A stretch of DNA of 64,000 bases from Pseudomonas sp. K2I15 (GCF_002204795.1 NZ_NIXO01000037.1:1-64000); one strand, 5' to 3'. Counted from the first letter of the stretch, positions 31,228 to 40,513 are shown. A program made the numbers and translations. Notes: generated by a model not told the origin, from the sequence alone.

Positions 31228-33297
31228 TCAATAGTTCATCGGCGAACTACTCACCACCCGCAGCGCCAACCCTTCATACGCATCCAGCGTGATGGTGAAG
31301 TCACCCTCGGGGGTCAAATCGCCTTCTACCCGCTCATTGATGATGTCCACCACCGGCCCGGGCGCAATATTGGGCAGGTGCAGGGTTTCGGTGATGGGCG
31401 TGGAGCCAAAGTTAAGCGCGGTGATCTGGGTGCCTTTACCCGCCGGCAGCTCGTGCACCATGATCAACAGCCCCGGGTGCTGCACGTCCGGCACCAGAAT
31501 CTGGCGACTGGCGGCGATGTCGTAGGCACGGCGCACTGCAAGGATTCTTTGCAACTGCGAGGCAAACGAATCCGGGTCGGTCAACTGGCTGGTCAGGCTG
31601 CCATACAACGTTTTGGGGCGCGGCATTTGCCCGGCGGATTGCGGCGCATCCGGGTTCAGGTCCACCAGGTCGTAGGCACCACGGTGAATCCAGCGCGTGT
31701 CGCCATCAAGCATCAAATGCGCGACCTCCTCCGCCGGCAACGGCAGCGCGCCTACCAAGTCCCAGCCGGACAGCGCAAACACCCCCGGCTGCATCGCGTT
31801 GTACATCACCAGTAGCAGGTGGATCTGGCGTATCTGTTGGATATCCGCCGTGGTAATCGCCTCAAGGTCGCGAATCCCCAGCGCCGCCGTGATGATACTG
31901 GTGGTGGTGCAGGAGACCCCATTGGTCACGAACTTCAGGTTATACGGCGCGTGTTCACCGGCCAGGCGCTCATACATCTGCTCGCGGATATGCTCGCGCA
32001 GGATGCCGCCAGGGAACGTCTGCCCTTGGTACAGGTAGGTGTCATGGGCGTGCAGCGTCCAGAAATGCACCAGTTCAAGGGTCAGTTCGTCATGGTTCTG
32101 CAAGGCGTGGATCAGCGAGCCGGGGTCGATGCCAAGGGTATGCATCTCCCGCAGCATCAGGCGCAGGAATTCCGTGTCGCCCATCAATAACGCATGCTGG
32201 TACGCCGGCCGGGTGATGAAGTCGTAGGACAGGTCGGCACCGCCGTGGGACATGGCGGCGATATCGTCCACCGTCAGGTTCAGTTCCTGGAAGCTGAAGC
32301 CGCCCGCCTTGCGAATCGCGCCACCGAGTAGCTGATTGCCAGTGATCGACAGCGGATGGCTTTCAGACCAGGCGTTACCTTCGAGTTTTCGCTCTACGCC
32401 GAGGAATCCGTTGGCGTCCAGACGCAGGATTTTCGCGCCCATTACGTCAATGGCGTGCAGTGCGTCGCCAATGATCATCTGCTGCGCGGCGAAGGTCGGG
32501 TCCAGCCAGTTCAGCGACGGCTGCCCCTCCTTGAAGTAATGCAGGTACACCCAGCGCCGGGGTTTGCCATCCACGCCAATCACCACATCGGTCGCGCTCC
32601 AGTCGGTTTCCTTGACTCCAGGCTCGAAGAAAATCACCCGCTGCAACTGGCCGACGATGTAGTGCTTGTCTCTGAGCGCGTCGACCTGCGGCGGGCTGAG
32701 GTTCTGTGCATCGCGGCCCTCGCTGATCTCGGGCAGCAATGGCCAGTCTTCCTCGCGGATTTCCACCATGTGGTAGAGCCCGGGGTAGTCTTCGTAGGCC
32801 ATCTCGGCCAGGCGGAAATCTGCACCTTTGCCGGTGTGGGACGGGATAACATCGTCGATGATCACTGCGTTATGCGCGGCGGCCATGCGGGCCAGCGATT
32901 GAAGCTGGGCCTCGGTGCCCAACTGCGGGTCGATGTCGAAGCTGATGCGGTCAAAGTTGCCGTCAATGGTCGGCGTGTGCCTGGTGCCAGTCAGGCCGCC
33001 CGAGCGTTTCAGCGGGCCATTGTGAATGCCCTGGATGCCGATTTTCGACAGCGCATGCCACAAGGTTTCATCTCCCAGGGCCTCCAGCACGCTGCCATTT
33101 TCCCGGGTAACGATGGACGCCGGGTACGCCGTGAACCACACCGACGCCAGGGCGGAAGCATCACGGGGCCGAGTATGTGCATAAGGCTGTTGCCACAATC
33201 TGCCTTGCCCCGAGTAGAGTTTGGCCCGCTGTTTGGCGGCGTGCAGCATCGATTGTTCCACCAGCCAGGTCACATGATTGTTATCAGCATCCGTCAT
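31228..33297 (-). CDS. GH13 glycosidase-family protein, putative maltose glucosyltransferase/trehalose synthase
   Basis: 689 residues from ATG at 33297 (AGGTGA upstream; M at 33318 is an alternative). The alpha-amylase fold is supported by DDVIPSHTGKG (region I), LRLDANGFLGVE with the nucleophile Asp (region II), FQELNL with the acid Glu (region III) and LQNHDELTLEL with the transition-state Asp (region IV). Pseudomonas proteins of this length are commonly annotated as maltose alpha-D-glucosyltransferase, but the sequence differs strongly from canonical TreS and no glgE/treS neighbours are present, so the exact reaction is open. It is divergent from a LysR gene across 144 bp, its likely regulator. 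Confidence 0.8.
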   Translation of the reverse strand: MTDADNNHVTWLVEQSMLHAAKQRAKLYSGQGRLWQQPYAHTRPRDASALASVWFTAYPASIVTRENGSVLEALGDETLWHALSKIGIQGIHNGPLKRSGGLTGTRHTPTIDGNFDRISFDIDPQLGTEAQLQSLARMAAAHNAVIIDDVIPSHTGKGADFRLAEMAYEDYPGLYHMVEIREEDWPLLPEISEGRDAQNLSPPQVDALRDKHYIVGQLQRVIFFEPGVKETDWSATDVVIGVDGKPRRWVYLHYFKEGQPSLNWLDPTFAAQQMIIGDALHAIDVMGAKILRLDANGFLGVERKLEGNAWSESHPLSITGNQLLGGAIRKAGGFSFQELNLTVDDIAAMSHGGADLSYDFITRPAYQHALLMGDTEFLRLMLREMHTLGIDPGSLIHALQNHDELTLELVHFWTLHAHDTYLYQGQTFPGGILREHIREQMYERLAGEHAPYNLKFVTNGVSCTTTSIITAALGIRDLEAITTADIQQIRQIHLLLVMYNAMQPGVFALSGWDLVGALPLPAEEVAHLMLDGDTRWIHRGAYDLVDLNPDAPQSAGQMPRPKTLYGSLTSQLTDPDSFASQLQRILAVRRAYDIAASRQILVPDVQHPGLLIMVHELPAGKGTQITALNFGSTPITETLHLPNIAPGPVVDIINERVEGDLTPEGDFTITLDAYEGLALRVVSSSPMNY

Positions 33298-33441
33298 ACA
33301 TCGATCACCTGCGGTCATGAAGTATTCGGTTGTGGCGACTGCATTTGAACTTGCATCGCCGCACCGTTGGTTATTGTATGAGGGCCTGGGCGGCCATTCG
33401 TTGCATTGGCCGTCACCCATCATCAAGACTGAGGCCTGCAC

Positions 33442-34356
33442 GTGGACTATTTCGCAGCGTTAACCGCCTTTGTCGAAGCCGCCGAGGGCAATAATTTTTC
33501 CCGTGCCGCTGACCGGCTTGGCATCAAGGCTTCCACCGTTTCACGCTACGTGAAGGACCTGGAACTGGACCTGGGCATCGCCCTATTCAACCGCTCGACC
33601 CGCACGCTGCACCTGACTGAAGGTGGCCAGACGTTTTTGATGCACGCCCGTCGGGTGCTGGACGAACTGGAACAGGCCAAGGCGGCCACCTCCGCGCTGA
33701 ATGAGCATCCCCGTGGCTTGCTCAAGCTCAACCTGCCGCCGGCCTTTGCCCGCCACCATGTGCTGCCCACCTTGAATACGTTCCTGGCCCGCTACCCGCA
33801 GATCAAGCTGGAGCTGGTGCTGGATGACACCCACGTCAACCTGATTCACGCCGGCGCAGACCTGGCGATACGCATTGGCACCCTGGCGGATTCCACATTG
33901 AAGGCACGCAAGATCTGCGATGAAACCTGGCGGTTGGTGGTCAGCCAGGCGTTCTGCCTGGAGCACCCGGCGCCGTCCAACCCAGCGGAACTGGCTGCGC
34001 TGCCGGCGATTCTGGGGCGGGATGTCGCGGCTGATATTGCGTTTGCCAACGGGCATGAGGTCTCGCCGTTGGTGCATAAAGACTGTATCCGGATCAACGA
34101 TCTGGACGCACAGCTGATCGCCGCGCAGCAAGGCCTGGGGTTTGCCTTGCTGCCCGACTGGTTGGTGGCCACGCGCATAGAAGCCGGTGCCCTGATGGTG
34201 TGGTTACCTGAGTGGAATATCCGTATCGCAGCCCGCCAATCGGCGGTGTGGTTCGTCTATCCACCCAAACGTATCGTGTCGTCCAAGGTGCGGTGCTTCA
34301 TCGACTTTATCGTCGAGCAGCTAGGCGAAACACCGCACTGGAAACGCGTCAACTAA
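33442..34356 (+). CDS. LysR-family transcription regulator
   Basis: 304 residues from a GTG at 33442 (GAGG upstream). N-terminal winged helix with FSRAADRLGIKASTVSRYVK (about 20-38) and ELDLGIALFNRSTRTLHLT, then a LysR substrate-binding domain (about 90-295) with GADLAIRIGTLADSTLKAR and GLGFALLPDWLV. The CrgA-like subgroup fits this C-terminal pattern. It is divergent from the GH13 gene and convergent with the cupin gene (8-bp overlap of ends), so it may regulate either. The inducer is unknown. Confidence 0.92.
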   Translation: MDYFAALTAFVEAAEGNNFSRAADRLGIKASTVSRYVKDLELDLGIALFNRSTRTLHLTEGGQTFLMHARRVLDELEQAKAATSALNEHPRGLLKLNLPPAFARHHVLPTLNTFLARYPQIKLELVLDDTHVNLIHAGADLAIRIGTLADSTLKARKICDETWRLVVSQAFCLEHPAPSNPAELAALPAILGRDVAADIAFANGHEVSPLVHKDCIRINDLDAQLIAAQQGLGFALLPDWLVATRIEAGALMVWLPEWNIRIAARQSAVWFVYPPKRIVSSKVRCFIDFIVEQLGETPHWKRVN

Positions 34357-35290
34357 ACCGGATATCCAGTGAGCGCAGGTAGGTTTGCAACCCTGCGTCC
34401 TGGATCGGAATCAGGAAGGCCTCCGTGTCGGACTCGTTGAAGTGGGCATGCCAGTAGCCTGGAGGCGTCACGAACGCCAGGCCCGGCGACCAGTCAACCC
34501 GCACCGGATTGCGGATTTGCCCGTCGGCGTCCAGTTCGGTGCCCACCAGCGAGTAGCAACCCTTGGGGCAATCGATGATGAAATCCAGCGCAATCGACTG
34601 GTGCCGATGGGGCTTTTGAATCGACCCGGCGGGCAGAATCCCGTACATCGCCCACAGCACATGGGTCACGGTGCGGGTCTGCGGGAAATGGCGGTTGCCC
34701 AGCAGGATGCTGATACGGCTGCGGTCCTGGGCGCGGGGATCATCGGCGGCTTCACGCAGTTTTGCGTTGGCCAACTCTGCCGGGTACAGCGTCGGTATGA
34801 AGCGATCGGCGCTGCGGGTCACGCCCAGGTAGCGCAACAGCGGCTCGTCATGTACGTAGTACAGGCGAGCATCCTGTGAGGCACGAAAGCTCGCTTGCAG
34901 CAGACCCGGCAACGCAATAAAGCAGCCCTTGGACCATTCGATCTGATGCTCGCCCTGGACCACGCTGCCCTCCCCGGCGATCACATAAAAAACCTGTGAG
35001 GTGGCATTGGGCTGCAGGTTAAGCGTATCGCCTGCGTTCAGCCGAATGAAGTTCGCGCACAGCCCCGGGCCGGTCGCCGGGCCTTCGCAGCCCAGTGCGT
35101 CGCTGAGGTCCAGCGGGACCACTCTGGACGGGCCGCTGTCGTACAGCGAGGCCGGGAAGCTGTGGTAGGGAATCCGGGTAATCAGGTTGGCGCTGATGGG
35201 ATTGGCGGCTTTGCTGTATTCGAAGTATTCGGCGTCGAGCAGGTGCAGGGGCGGGGTATCGGCTAGGGCTGGCTTGAATTCGCTATTCAT
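34349..35290 (-). CDS. Bicupin protein, gentisate-dioxygenase-like fold
   Basis: 313 residues from ATG at 35290 behind GAGGTGATC. Two cupin barrels are visible. The first (about 85-150, VFYVIAGEGSVVQGEHQIEW) lacks the metal histidines; the second (about 215-300) has PHRHQSIALDF and PPGYWHAHFNES, supplying His-x-His and a later His for a metal. Such one-active-barrel bicupins include gentisate and hydroxynaphthoate dioxygenases, but the gene has no aromatic-pathway neighbours and could instead be a sugar or regulatory cupin. It may be controlled by the LysR gene at its 3' side. Confidence 0.75.
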   Translation of the reverse strand: MNSEFKPALADTPPLHLLDAEYFEYSKAANPISANLITRIPYHSFPASLYDSGPSRVVPLDLSDALGCEGPATGPGLCANFIRLNAGDTLNLQPNATSQVFYVIAGEGSVVQGEHQIEWSKGCFIALPGLLQASFRASQDARLYYVHDEPLLRYLGVTRSADRFIPTLYPAELANAKLREAADDPRAQDRSRISILLGNRHFPQTRTVTHVLWAMYGILPAGSIQKPHRHQSIALDFIIDCPKGCYSLVGTELDADGQIRNPVRVDWSPGLAFVTPPGYWHAHFNESDTEAFLIPIQDAGLQTYLRSLDIRFS

Positions 35291-35517
35291 TATGATCACC
35301 TCAATCTACGGCTGGATTTCGCGATGCCCCGTGGGGCATTGCGGCGGTGAAAGAACTATAGGCACTCAACGGCGGTAGATTAATCCCTTATGCGGCACAG
35401 CAGTTATGCGAAAGGGGGCAGGTGCGAACCCCTCCTCCGGCACTGAAAATTTGATTTGATCAACTATAAAAGTGCAACTTTATTTAAAAGTTAAATATAT
35501 CTACATTTAACGCTCAT

Positions 35518-35608
35518 AAAAAATCCGCCGCAGAAGACTGCGGCGGCAAACCAAAGGATTTTGTCGAAGCAGAGCGGCTAAGACAGTGCCAAAACTACAG
35601 CAGCGTGC
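35518..35608 (-). ncRNA. Candidate sRNA with sigma-S-like promoter and intrinsic terminator
   Basis: On the minus strand a perfect 9-bp stem with a 4-nt loop (35546-35525; CCGCCGCAG/CTGCGGCGG) is followed by A then six T, a textbook intrinsic terminator. No minus-strand gene lies upstream within range. About 70 bases earlier CTATGCT (35620-35614) matches the sigma-S extended -10, with no good -35. The implied transcript of about 90 nt has no reading frame. Identity with a known Pseudomonas sRNA cannot be decided here. Confidence 0.5.
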
Positions 35609-35869
35609 GCGGTAGCATAGTGAATTTTAATTAATCGAGTTTAACCATCCCTTCACTGGTTCTTTATCGCGAACCGGTTAAAAATCACACATTCCGCAAA
35701 GGACTGCGCCGCCCGCCTGGGTGGCCATGGCGAAAAATACAACACGCGAATCAGGCGTGTAACGCTAAACTTAATACATCCTTCCGAAACGTTATAGGCG
35801 CCATAAAACTAAGATCGTGCACCTGCGCACGCAACGAGTAGCGATTAATCAACTAGGAAAGTAACAACC

Positions 35870-35926
35870 ATGGTTAAACAGTGGAGGGCTATTAGCGCTG
35901 ATAATTGGCTTTGGCAAACTCAGTAA
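35870..35926 (+). CDS. Possible 18-residue Trp-rich peptide
   Basis: ATG at 35870 opens a short frame, MVKQWRAISADNWLWQTQ, with an AGGA eleven bases ahead and three tryptophans in eighteen residues. It lies in an otherwise gene-free 818-bp stretch (35291-36108), ahead of a strong terminator at 36033-36062. It could be a leader peptide, an sRNA-encoded micropeptide, or chance. Confidence 0.25.
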   Translation: MVKQWRAISADNWLWQTQ

Positions 35927-36032
35927 CGGATCAGGTATGCGCCAAGGGCTTTATTGACGGCACCAGCCTTACGGGTTGCTGCGCAACTATTACATGACTC
36001 GTAACCGGGAAAATGGCACGGTGGATAAAGAA

Positions 36033-36062
36033 AAGGCCTGGGTTTGCCCCAGGCCTTTTTTT
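36033..36062 (+). terminator. Strong intrinsic terminator upstream of ridA-like gene
   Basis: A 10-bp perfect stem (AAGGCCTGGG/CCCAGGCCTT) with a 5-nt loop is followed by a T-run on the plus strand; A-run on the other side lets it work in both directions. It ends 46 bp before the RidA start, so it closes a transcript that arises in the preceding gene-free region or attenuates transcription into RidA. Confidence 0.75.
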
Positions 36063-36108
36063 CGGGGACGATACCGGCCTTCTGTCTTCCGTCACCCAAG
36101 AGATTCCC

Positions 36109-36489
36109 ATGGCCAACCACGACCTCGCCTTCACCCCCGACCTCGACCCGGACTCCATCTCCAGCGACGTGATCGGCTTCAACGGCATCCTCGTCTCCAC
36201 GCAAATCCCCACTCGCGCCGACGGCAGCCTGGAACTGGGCGATATCACTCTGCAAAGCGAATGCACCCTGCAAGCCCTCAAGGTTGCCCTGGAACGCGCC
36301 GGCAGCTCGATTGACCGGGTCATGCACCTGACCATCTACCTGACCGACATGGCCGACCGCGCCGCGTTCAACGAAGTCTACAAACGCTATTTCGCCAAGC
36401 CTTGGCCGGTACGTGCAGCCGTGGGCGTTGCGGCCCTGGCTGTGGAAGGCATGCGCGTGGAAGTCACGGCGATGGCGGCCAAAGTGTAA
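36109..36489 (+). CDS. RidA-family enamine/imine deaminase
   Basis: 126 residues, family length. Contains GFNGILVSTQIP, the trimer core VMHLTIYLTDMADRAAFNEVY and PVRAAVGVAALAVEGMRVEV, with Arg102 in the position of the arginine that binds the substrate carboxylate. RidA proteins hydrolyse reactive 2-aminoacrylate made by PLP enzymes and so protect them. The longer open frame upstream crosses the terminator and is not used; ATG at 36109 follows AAGAGA. It is followed by a REP pair and then the U32 gene. Confidence 0.88.
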   Translation: MANHDLAFTPDLDPDSISSDVIGFNGILVSTQIPTRADGSLELGDITLQSECTLQALKVALERAGSSIDRVMHLTIYLTDMADRAAFNEVYKRYFAKPWPVRAAVGVAALAVEGMRVEVTAMAAKV

Positions 36490-36584
36490 GAGCGAGCTTA
36501 CTCGCGAAGGTCGTTAACAATGACGCTGGCAGCTTGAAGCTACGTGGCAGCCTCAGCTTTTTCGCAAGTAAGCTCGCTCCTACG
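36488..36584. repeat. Inverted REP pair (BIME-like)
   Basis: Two copies of a Pseudomonas REP palindrome, AGCGAGCTTACTCGCGAA at 36491 and its inverse ending at about 36584, agree at 20 of 22 positions. They lie between ridA and the U32 gene; between them is a further imperfect stem. Typical extragenic element; may protect the upstream mRNA end. Confidence 0.8.
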
Positions 36585-36679
36585 GAGAAGCGGTGCTATA
36601 GGATAACGCGCAGGTGCCTGTAGGGGATTTCACCGCTACAATGCCCGCCTCAACCGTGACAAGCCTGACTAAAAAAACT

Positions 36680-38668
36680 ATGTCCTTGCCCAAGCATCAC
36701 CTGGAATTGCTCAGCCCTGCCCGCGATGTCGCCATCGCCCGCGAGGCCATCCTGCATGGCGCCGATGCCGTGTACATCGGCGGCCCGAGTTTCGGCGCGC
36801 GCCATAATGCCTGCAACGAGGTGAGCGATATCGCGCAGTTGGTGGCGTTTGCCCGGCGCTACCATGCGCGGGTGTTCACCACCATCAACACGATCCTGCA
36901 CGACAACGAGCTGGAGCCGGCCCGCAAGCTGATCCACCAGCTCTACGATGCCGGTGTCGACGCGCTGATCGTCCAGGACCTGGGGGTGATGGAGCTGGAT
37001 ATTCCGCCCATCGAGCTGCACGCCAGCACCCAGACCGACATCCGCACCCTGGGCCGGGCCAAGTTCCTCGACCAGGCCGGGTTCTCGCAGTTGGTATTGG
37101 CCCGCGAGCTGAACCTGCAAGAGATCCGTGCGATTGCCGATGAAACCGATGCCGCCATCGAGTTTTTCATCCACGGCGCCTTGTGCGTGGCCTTCTCCGG
37201 CCAGTGCAACATCTCCCACGCCCAGAATGGCCGCAGCGCCAACCGTGGCGATTGCTCCCAGGCGTGCCGCCTGCCCTACACCTTGAAGGATGACCAGGGC
37301 CGTGTGGTTGCCTTTGAAAAGCACCTGCTGTCGATGAAAGACAACAACCAGAGCGCCAACCTGCGCGCCCTGGTAGATGCCGGCGTGCGTTCGTTCAAGA
37401 TCGAAGGCCGCTACAAGGACATGGGTTATGTGAAGAACATCACCGCCTATTACCGTCAGCGCCTGGACGAGATTCTCGAAGACCGCCCGGACCTGGCTCG
37501 CGCCTCCAGCGGCCGCACCGCGCATTTCTTCCTGCCAGACCCGGAAAAGACCTTCCACCGTGGCAGCACCGACTACTTCGTCACCGACCGCAAAGTCGAC
37601 ATCGGCGCCTTCGACACCCCGACCTTTACCGGCCTGCCGGTGGGTGTGGTGGAGAAAGCCGGCAAGCGTGACTTGCAAGTGGTCACCCATGAGCCGCTGT
37701 CCAACGGCGACGGCCTCAATGTGCTGATCAAGCGCGAAGTGGTGGGTTTTCGCGCCAACATCGCAGAAGCCAAGGGCGAGTTTGAAGAAGACGGCGAGAA
37801 GCGCTACCGCTACCGCGTCGAGCCCAACGAGATGCCGGCCGGCTTGCATCAACTGCGGCCGAATCACCCGTTGAACCGTAACCTGGACCATAACTGGCAG
37901 CAGGCGTTGCTCAAGACCTCCGCCGAGCGCCGTATCGGCGTGTCGTGGGTTGCCCGTTTGCAGGAAGATCGCCTGGACCTGACCGTCACCAGCGAGGAAG
38001 GCATCAGCGCCAGCGTCGCCCTGCCCGGCCCATTTGGCGTGGCCAACAAGCCGGAACAGGCACTCGAGACCCTGCGCGACCTGCTGGGCCAACTGGGCAC
38101 CACCCAGTACCACGCCACCGCGATCGAACTGGATGCACCGCAGGCGTTCTTCATTCCGAACTCGCAGCTCAAGGCCTTGCGCCGTGAAGTCATCGAGGCG
38201 CTGACCGAGGCGCGTATCCAGGCCCATCCACGGGGTGGCCGCAAGGCCGAAACCACGCCGCCGCCGGTGTACCCGGAATCGCACCTGTCATTCCTGGCCA
38301 ACGTCTACAACCAAAAGGCTCGCGACTTCTATCACCGCCACGGCGTGCAACTGATCGATGCGGCGTACGAAGCCCACGAAGAAACCGGCGAAGTGCCGGT
38401 GATGATCACCAAGCACTGCCTGCGCTTCTCGTTCAACCTGTGCCCCAAACAGGCCAAGGGTGTGACCGGCGTGAAGACCAAGGTGGCGCCGATGCAGTTG
38501 ATCCACGGCGATGAAGTACTGACGCTGAAGTTCGACTGCAAGCCGTGCGAAATGCACGTGATCGGCAAGATCAAGGGCCATATCCTCGGCTTGCCGCAAC
38601 CGGGCAGCGTGGTGGGTTATATCAGCCCGGACGACCTGCTCAAGACCATTCCACGCGGTACGCACTGA
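36680..38668 (+). CDS. rlhA: U32-family protein RlhA, 23S rRNA C2501 hydroxylation
   Basis: 662 residues from ATG at 36680; longer upstream frame is not conserved. The U32 core is clear: ELLSPARDVAIAREAILHGA, GADAVYIGGPSFGAR, and cysteines in FIHGALCVAFSGQC and GDCSQACRLPY that hold an iron-sulfur centre, plus a later pair in FDCKPCEMHV. The long form of about 650 residues with a C-terminal collagenase-like extension is RlhA (YdcP), which hydroxylates cytidine 2501 of 23S rRNA using prephenate; the 450-residue TrhP/YegQ is much shorter. It stands alone after the REP pair. No strong ribosome site is visible. Confidence 0.85.
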   Translation: MSLPKHHLELLSPARDVAIAREAILHGADAVYIGGPSFGARHNACNEVSDIAQLVAFARRYHARVFTTINTILHDNELEPARKLIHQLYDAGVDALIVQDLGVMELDIPPIELHASTQTDIRTLGRAKFLDQAGFSQLVLARELNLQEIRAIADETDAAIEFFIHGALCVAFSGQCNISHAQNGRSANRGDCSQACRLPYTLKDDQGRVVAFEKHLLSMKDNNQSANLRALVDAGVRSFKIEGRYKDMGYVKNITAYYRQRLDEILEDRPDLARASSGRTAHFFLPDPEKTFHRGSTDYFVTDRKVDIGAFDTPTFTGLPVGVVEKAGKRDLQVVTHEPLSNGDGLNVLIKREVVGFRANIAEAKGEFEEDGEKRYRYRVEPNEMPAGLHQLRPNHPLNRNLDHNWQQALLKTSAERRIGVSWVARLQEDRLDLTVTSEEGISASVALPGPFGVANKPEQALETLRDLLGQLGTTQYHATAIELDAPQAFFIPNSQLKALRREVIEALTEARIQAHPRGGRKAETTPPPVYPESHLSFLANVYNQKARDFYHRHGVQLIDAAYEAHEETGEVPVMITKHCLRFSFNLCPKQAKGVTGVKTKVAPMQLIHGDEVLTLKFDCKPCEMHVIGKIKGHILGLPQPGSVVGYISPDDLLKTIPRGTH

Positions 38669-38687
38669 CCGGGAGGCGAGTGTCACG

Positions 38688-39587
38688 CTACGGCGTAGCG
38701 CTCACCACCGCCTTGGTTCGCCACCACCAACCCCGCTGTAACCCGGCTGCGGCGAGCAAAATCGCTGCCACGCCGAGCCATTGCAGCCAGCCCAGGCGAT
38801 GCCCAAAGGCAATCCAGTCGACAAAGATTGCCGCGATCGGGTAGATAAACGACAGCGCCCCGGTGATTGCCGTGGGCAACTTCTGAATCGCGCCATACAG
38901 CAACACGTACATCAAACCGGTGTGCACCGCGCCTAAGGTCAGCAGTGCCGCCCAGGCATCGATCGACGCCGAGAGGCTTTGCCATTGCATCAACGGCGCG
39001 AGCAGCAAGGCGCCCGTGGTCACCTGAATCAGCGCCATCAAATGCGGCGGCACGTCCTTCAAACGCTTGATGATCAGCGCCGCAATCGCATACAGGAAGG
39101 CCGCGCCCAGCGCCAATGCCACGCCCACCAGGTAGTCATCCCCGGTGTTTTGCTGATCGCCATGGGCGGTGACGATGGCGAGCATCCCGACAAATGCCAC
39201 GCTCAGCCAGGCGAGCTTTTGCACGGTGATTTTCTCGCCCAGAAACACCGCCGCCAGCATCACCAGCATGAACGGCTGCACGTTATACACCGCCGTACTG
39301 ATGGAGATTGAAGCCCTCGCGTACGACTCAAACAGCAGCAACCAATTGCCCACAATCGCCACGCCGCTGAGCATCGCCAGCCCCAGCTTTGGGTAACTCA
39401 GCAGGTCCAGGCGCAAATAACCCATCAGCCAGCACACCACCAGTAACGTCACCGCACCGATCACGCAGCGCCAGAACACCACTTCGACAACGGGCACCCC
39501 CGACACCAGCACGAACCAGCCGATGGTGCCGGATATCAGCATGGCGGCGACCATTTCCCATGATCCGCGACGTATGGATTTGTCCAT
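38688..39587 (-). CDS. EamA/DMT-family exporter
   Basis: 299 residues from ATG at 39587 behind GAGGAG. Ten predicted membrane segments in two EamA repeats, with VFLGEKITVQKLAWLSVAF closing the first and LPTAITGALSFIYPIAAIFV in the second. Such carriers export amino acids or metabolites. It is divergent from an AsnC/Lrp-type regulator across 130 bp, the usual arrangement for amino-acid exporters. Its end is 20 bp after the rlhA stop, convergent. Confidence 0.9.
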   Translation of the reverse strand: MDKSIRRGSWEMVAAMLISGTIGWFVLVSGVPVVEVVFWRCVIGAVTLLVVCWLMGYLRLDLLSYPKLGLAMLSGVAIVGNWLLLFESYARASISISTAVYNVQPFMLVMLAAVFLGEKITVQKLAWLSVAFVGMLAIVTAHGDQQNTGDDYLVGVALALGAAFLYAIAALIIKRLKDVPPHLMALIQVTTGALLLAPLMQWQSLSASIDAWAALLTLGAVHTGLMYVLLYGAIQKLPTAITGALSFIYPIAAIFVDWIAFGHRLGWLQWLGVAAILLAAAGLQRGWWWRTKAVVSATP

Positions 39588-39717
39588 GATTGAGCTCCTC
39601 AAATGAGGCTCAATTATGGCAATCTCGCTAGCAGCGACTCCAGATACTAAATAAGGCGAACCTTGTATTTCGCCTATTCTTATTAGGCAAACCAGGGCAA
39701 ACACTTTTGGAGCAACC

Positions 39718-40161
39718 ATGATTGACAGCATTGACCAGCAATTGATCGCCGCGCTGATGGATGATTCGCGCCTTTCCCTCAAGGCATTGGCAGGCATCAC
39801 GGGGCTCTCCTCCCCCAGCGTCGGCGAGCGGCTGCGGCGCCTGGAAGAGCGCGGCGTGTTGAAAAACTACACCGTGGACATCGACCCCAAGCATTTCGGC
39901 TATTTGCTGCAAGCCATCGTGCGCATTCGCCCCTTGCCCGGGAAATTGCAGGAAGTGGAACGGCAGATCCAGGCGATCCCCGAGTTCACCGAATGCGACA
40001 AGGTGACCGGCGACGACTGCTTCATCGCGCGCCTGCATGTGCGCACCATGGATCAACTCGACACGCTGCTGGACCGGCTCAACGTGTATGCCGAAACCAA
40101 CACCGCCATCGTCAAGAAAACCCCGGTGAAACGCCGGTTGCCGCCACTCGGCGACTCATGA
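39718..40161 (+). CDS. Lrp/AsnC-family regulator
   Basis: 147 residues. HTH ALAGITGLSSPSVGERLRRLEE (about 26-47) followed by the RAM ligand domain (VRIRPLPGKLQEVERQI, VTGDDCFIARLHV). It likely reads an amino acid and controls the divergent EamA exporter. Its stop TGA overlaps the ATG of the NmrA remnant by 4 bases. Confidence 0.92.
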   Translation: MIDSIDQQLIAALMDDSRLSLKALAGITGLSSPSVGERLRRLEERGVLKNYTVDIDPKHFGYLLQAIVRIRPLPGKLQEVERQIQAIPEFTECDKVTGDDCFIARLHVRTMDQLDTLLDRLNVYAETNTAIVKKTPVKRRLPPLGDS

Positions 40162-40505
40162 CTTTCAGTCACTTATGCAATGACGGGGTCGGTGGCCTCG
40201 CCGCGCAACTGTTGCAGCAGCACTGGGCCGGGCGCCGGGTAGTGGAACTGGAAGGCCAGTGGGTCAGCCCGAACGACATCGCCCGCACCTTGACCGAAGT
40301 GCTCAACCGTGGCGTGACTGCGCAGGTGGTGCCGCGCGATACCTGGGAGCCGATGTTTCGTGAGCAAGGTGCGCAGAATCCAATGCCGCGCATGCGCATG
40401 ATCGATGGGCTTAATGAAGGCTGGATCTGCTTTGAGCATGCCGAGGTGGTCAAGGGTGAGACCACGTTGCTGAGGGTGCTGCGCGAGTTGGCTGCAAAAA
40501 CCTGA
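40158..40505 (+). pseudogene. C-terminal NmrA-like remnant
   Basis: 115 codons starting at an ATG that overlaps the AsnC stop (ATGA). The frame matches the last third of NmrA-type NAD(P)-binding proteins: GLAAQLLQQHWAGRRVVELE, SPNDIARTLTEVLNRGVTAQ, PRMRMIDGLNEGWICFE. The Rossmann GxxGxxG half, about 170 residues, is missing, so it cannot bind cofactor in the normal way. Either a deletion joined the 3' end to the AsnC gene, or the fragment is still translated through coupling. I favour a decaying gene. Confidence 0.65.
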
Positions 40506-40513
40506 CACCGCCA

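Noticed and set aside
35870..36062. Trp attenuator like trpL
   Set aside because: No competing antiterminator stem found, and the downstream gene is RidA, not Trp biosynthesis.
36650..38284. Long antisense frame over rlhA
   Set aside because: No domain signature; the opposite strand encodes a complete U32 protein.
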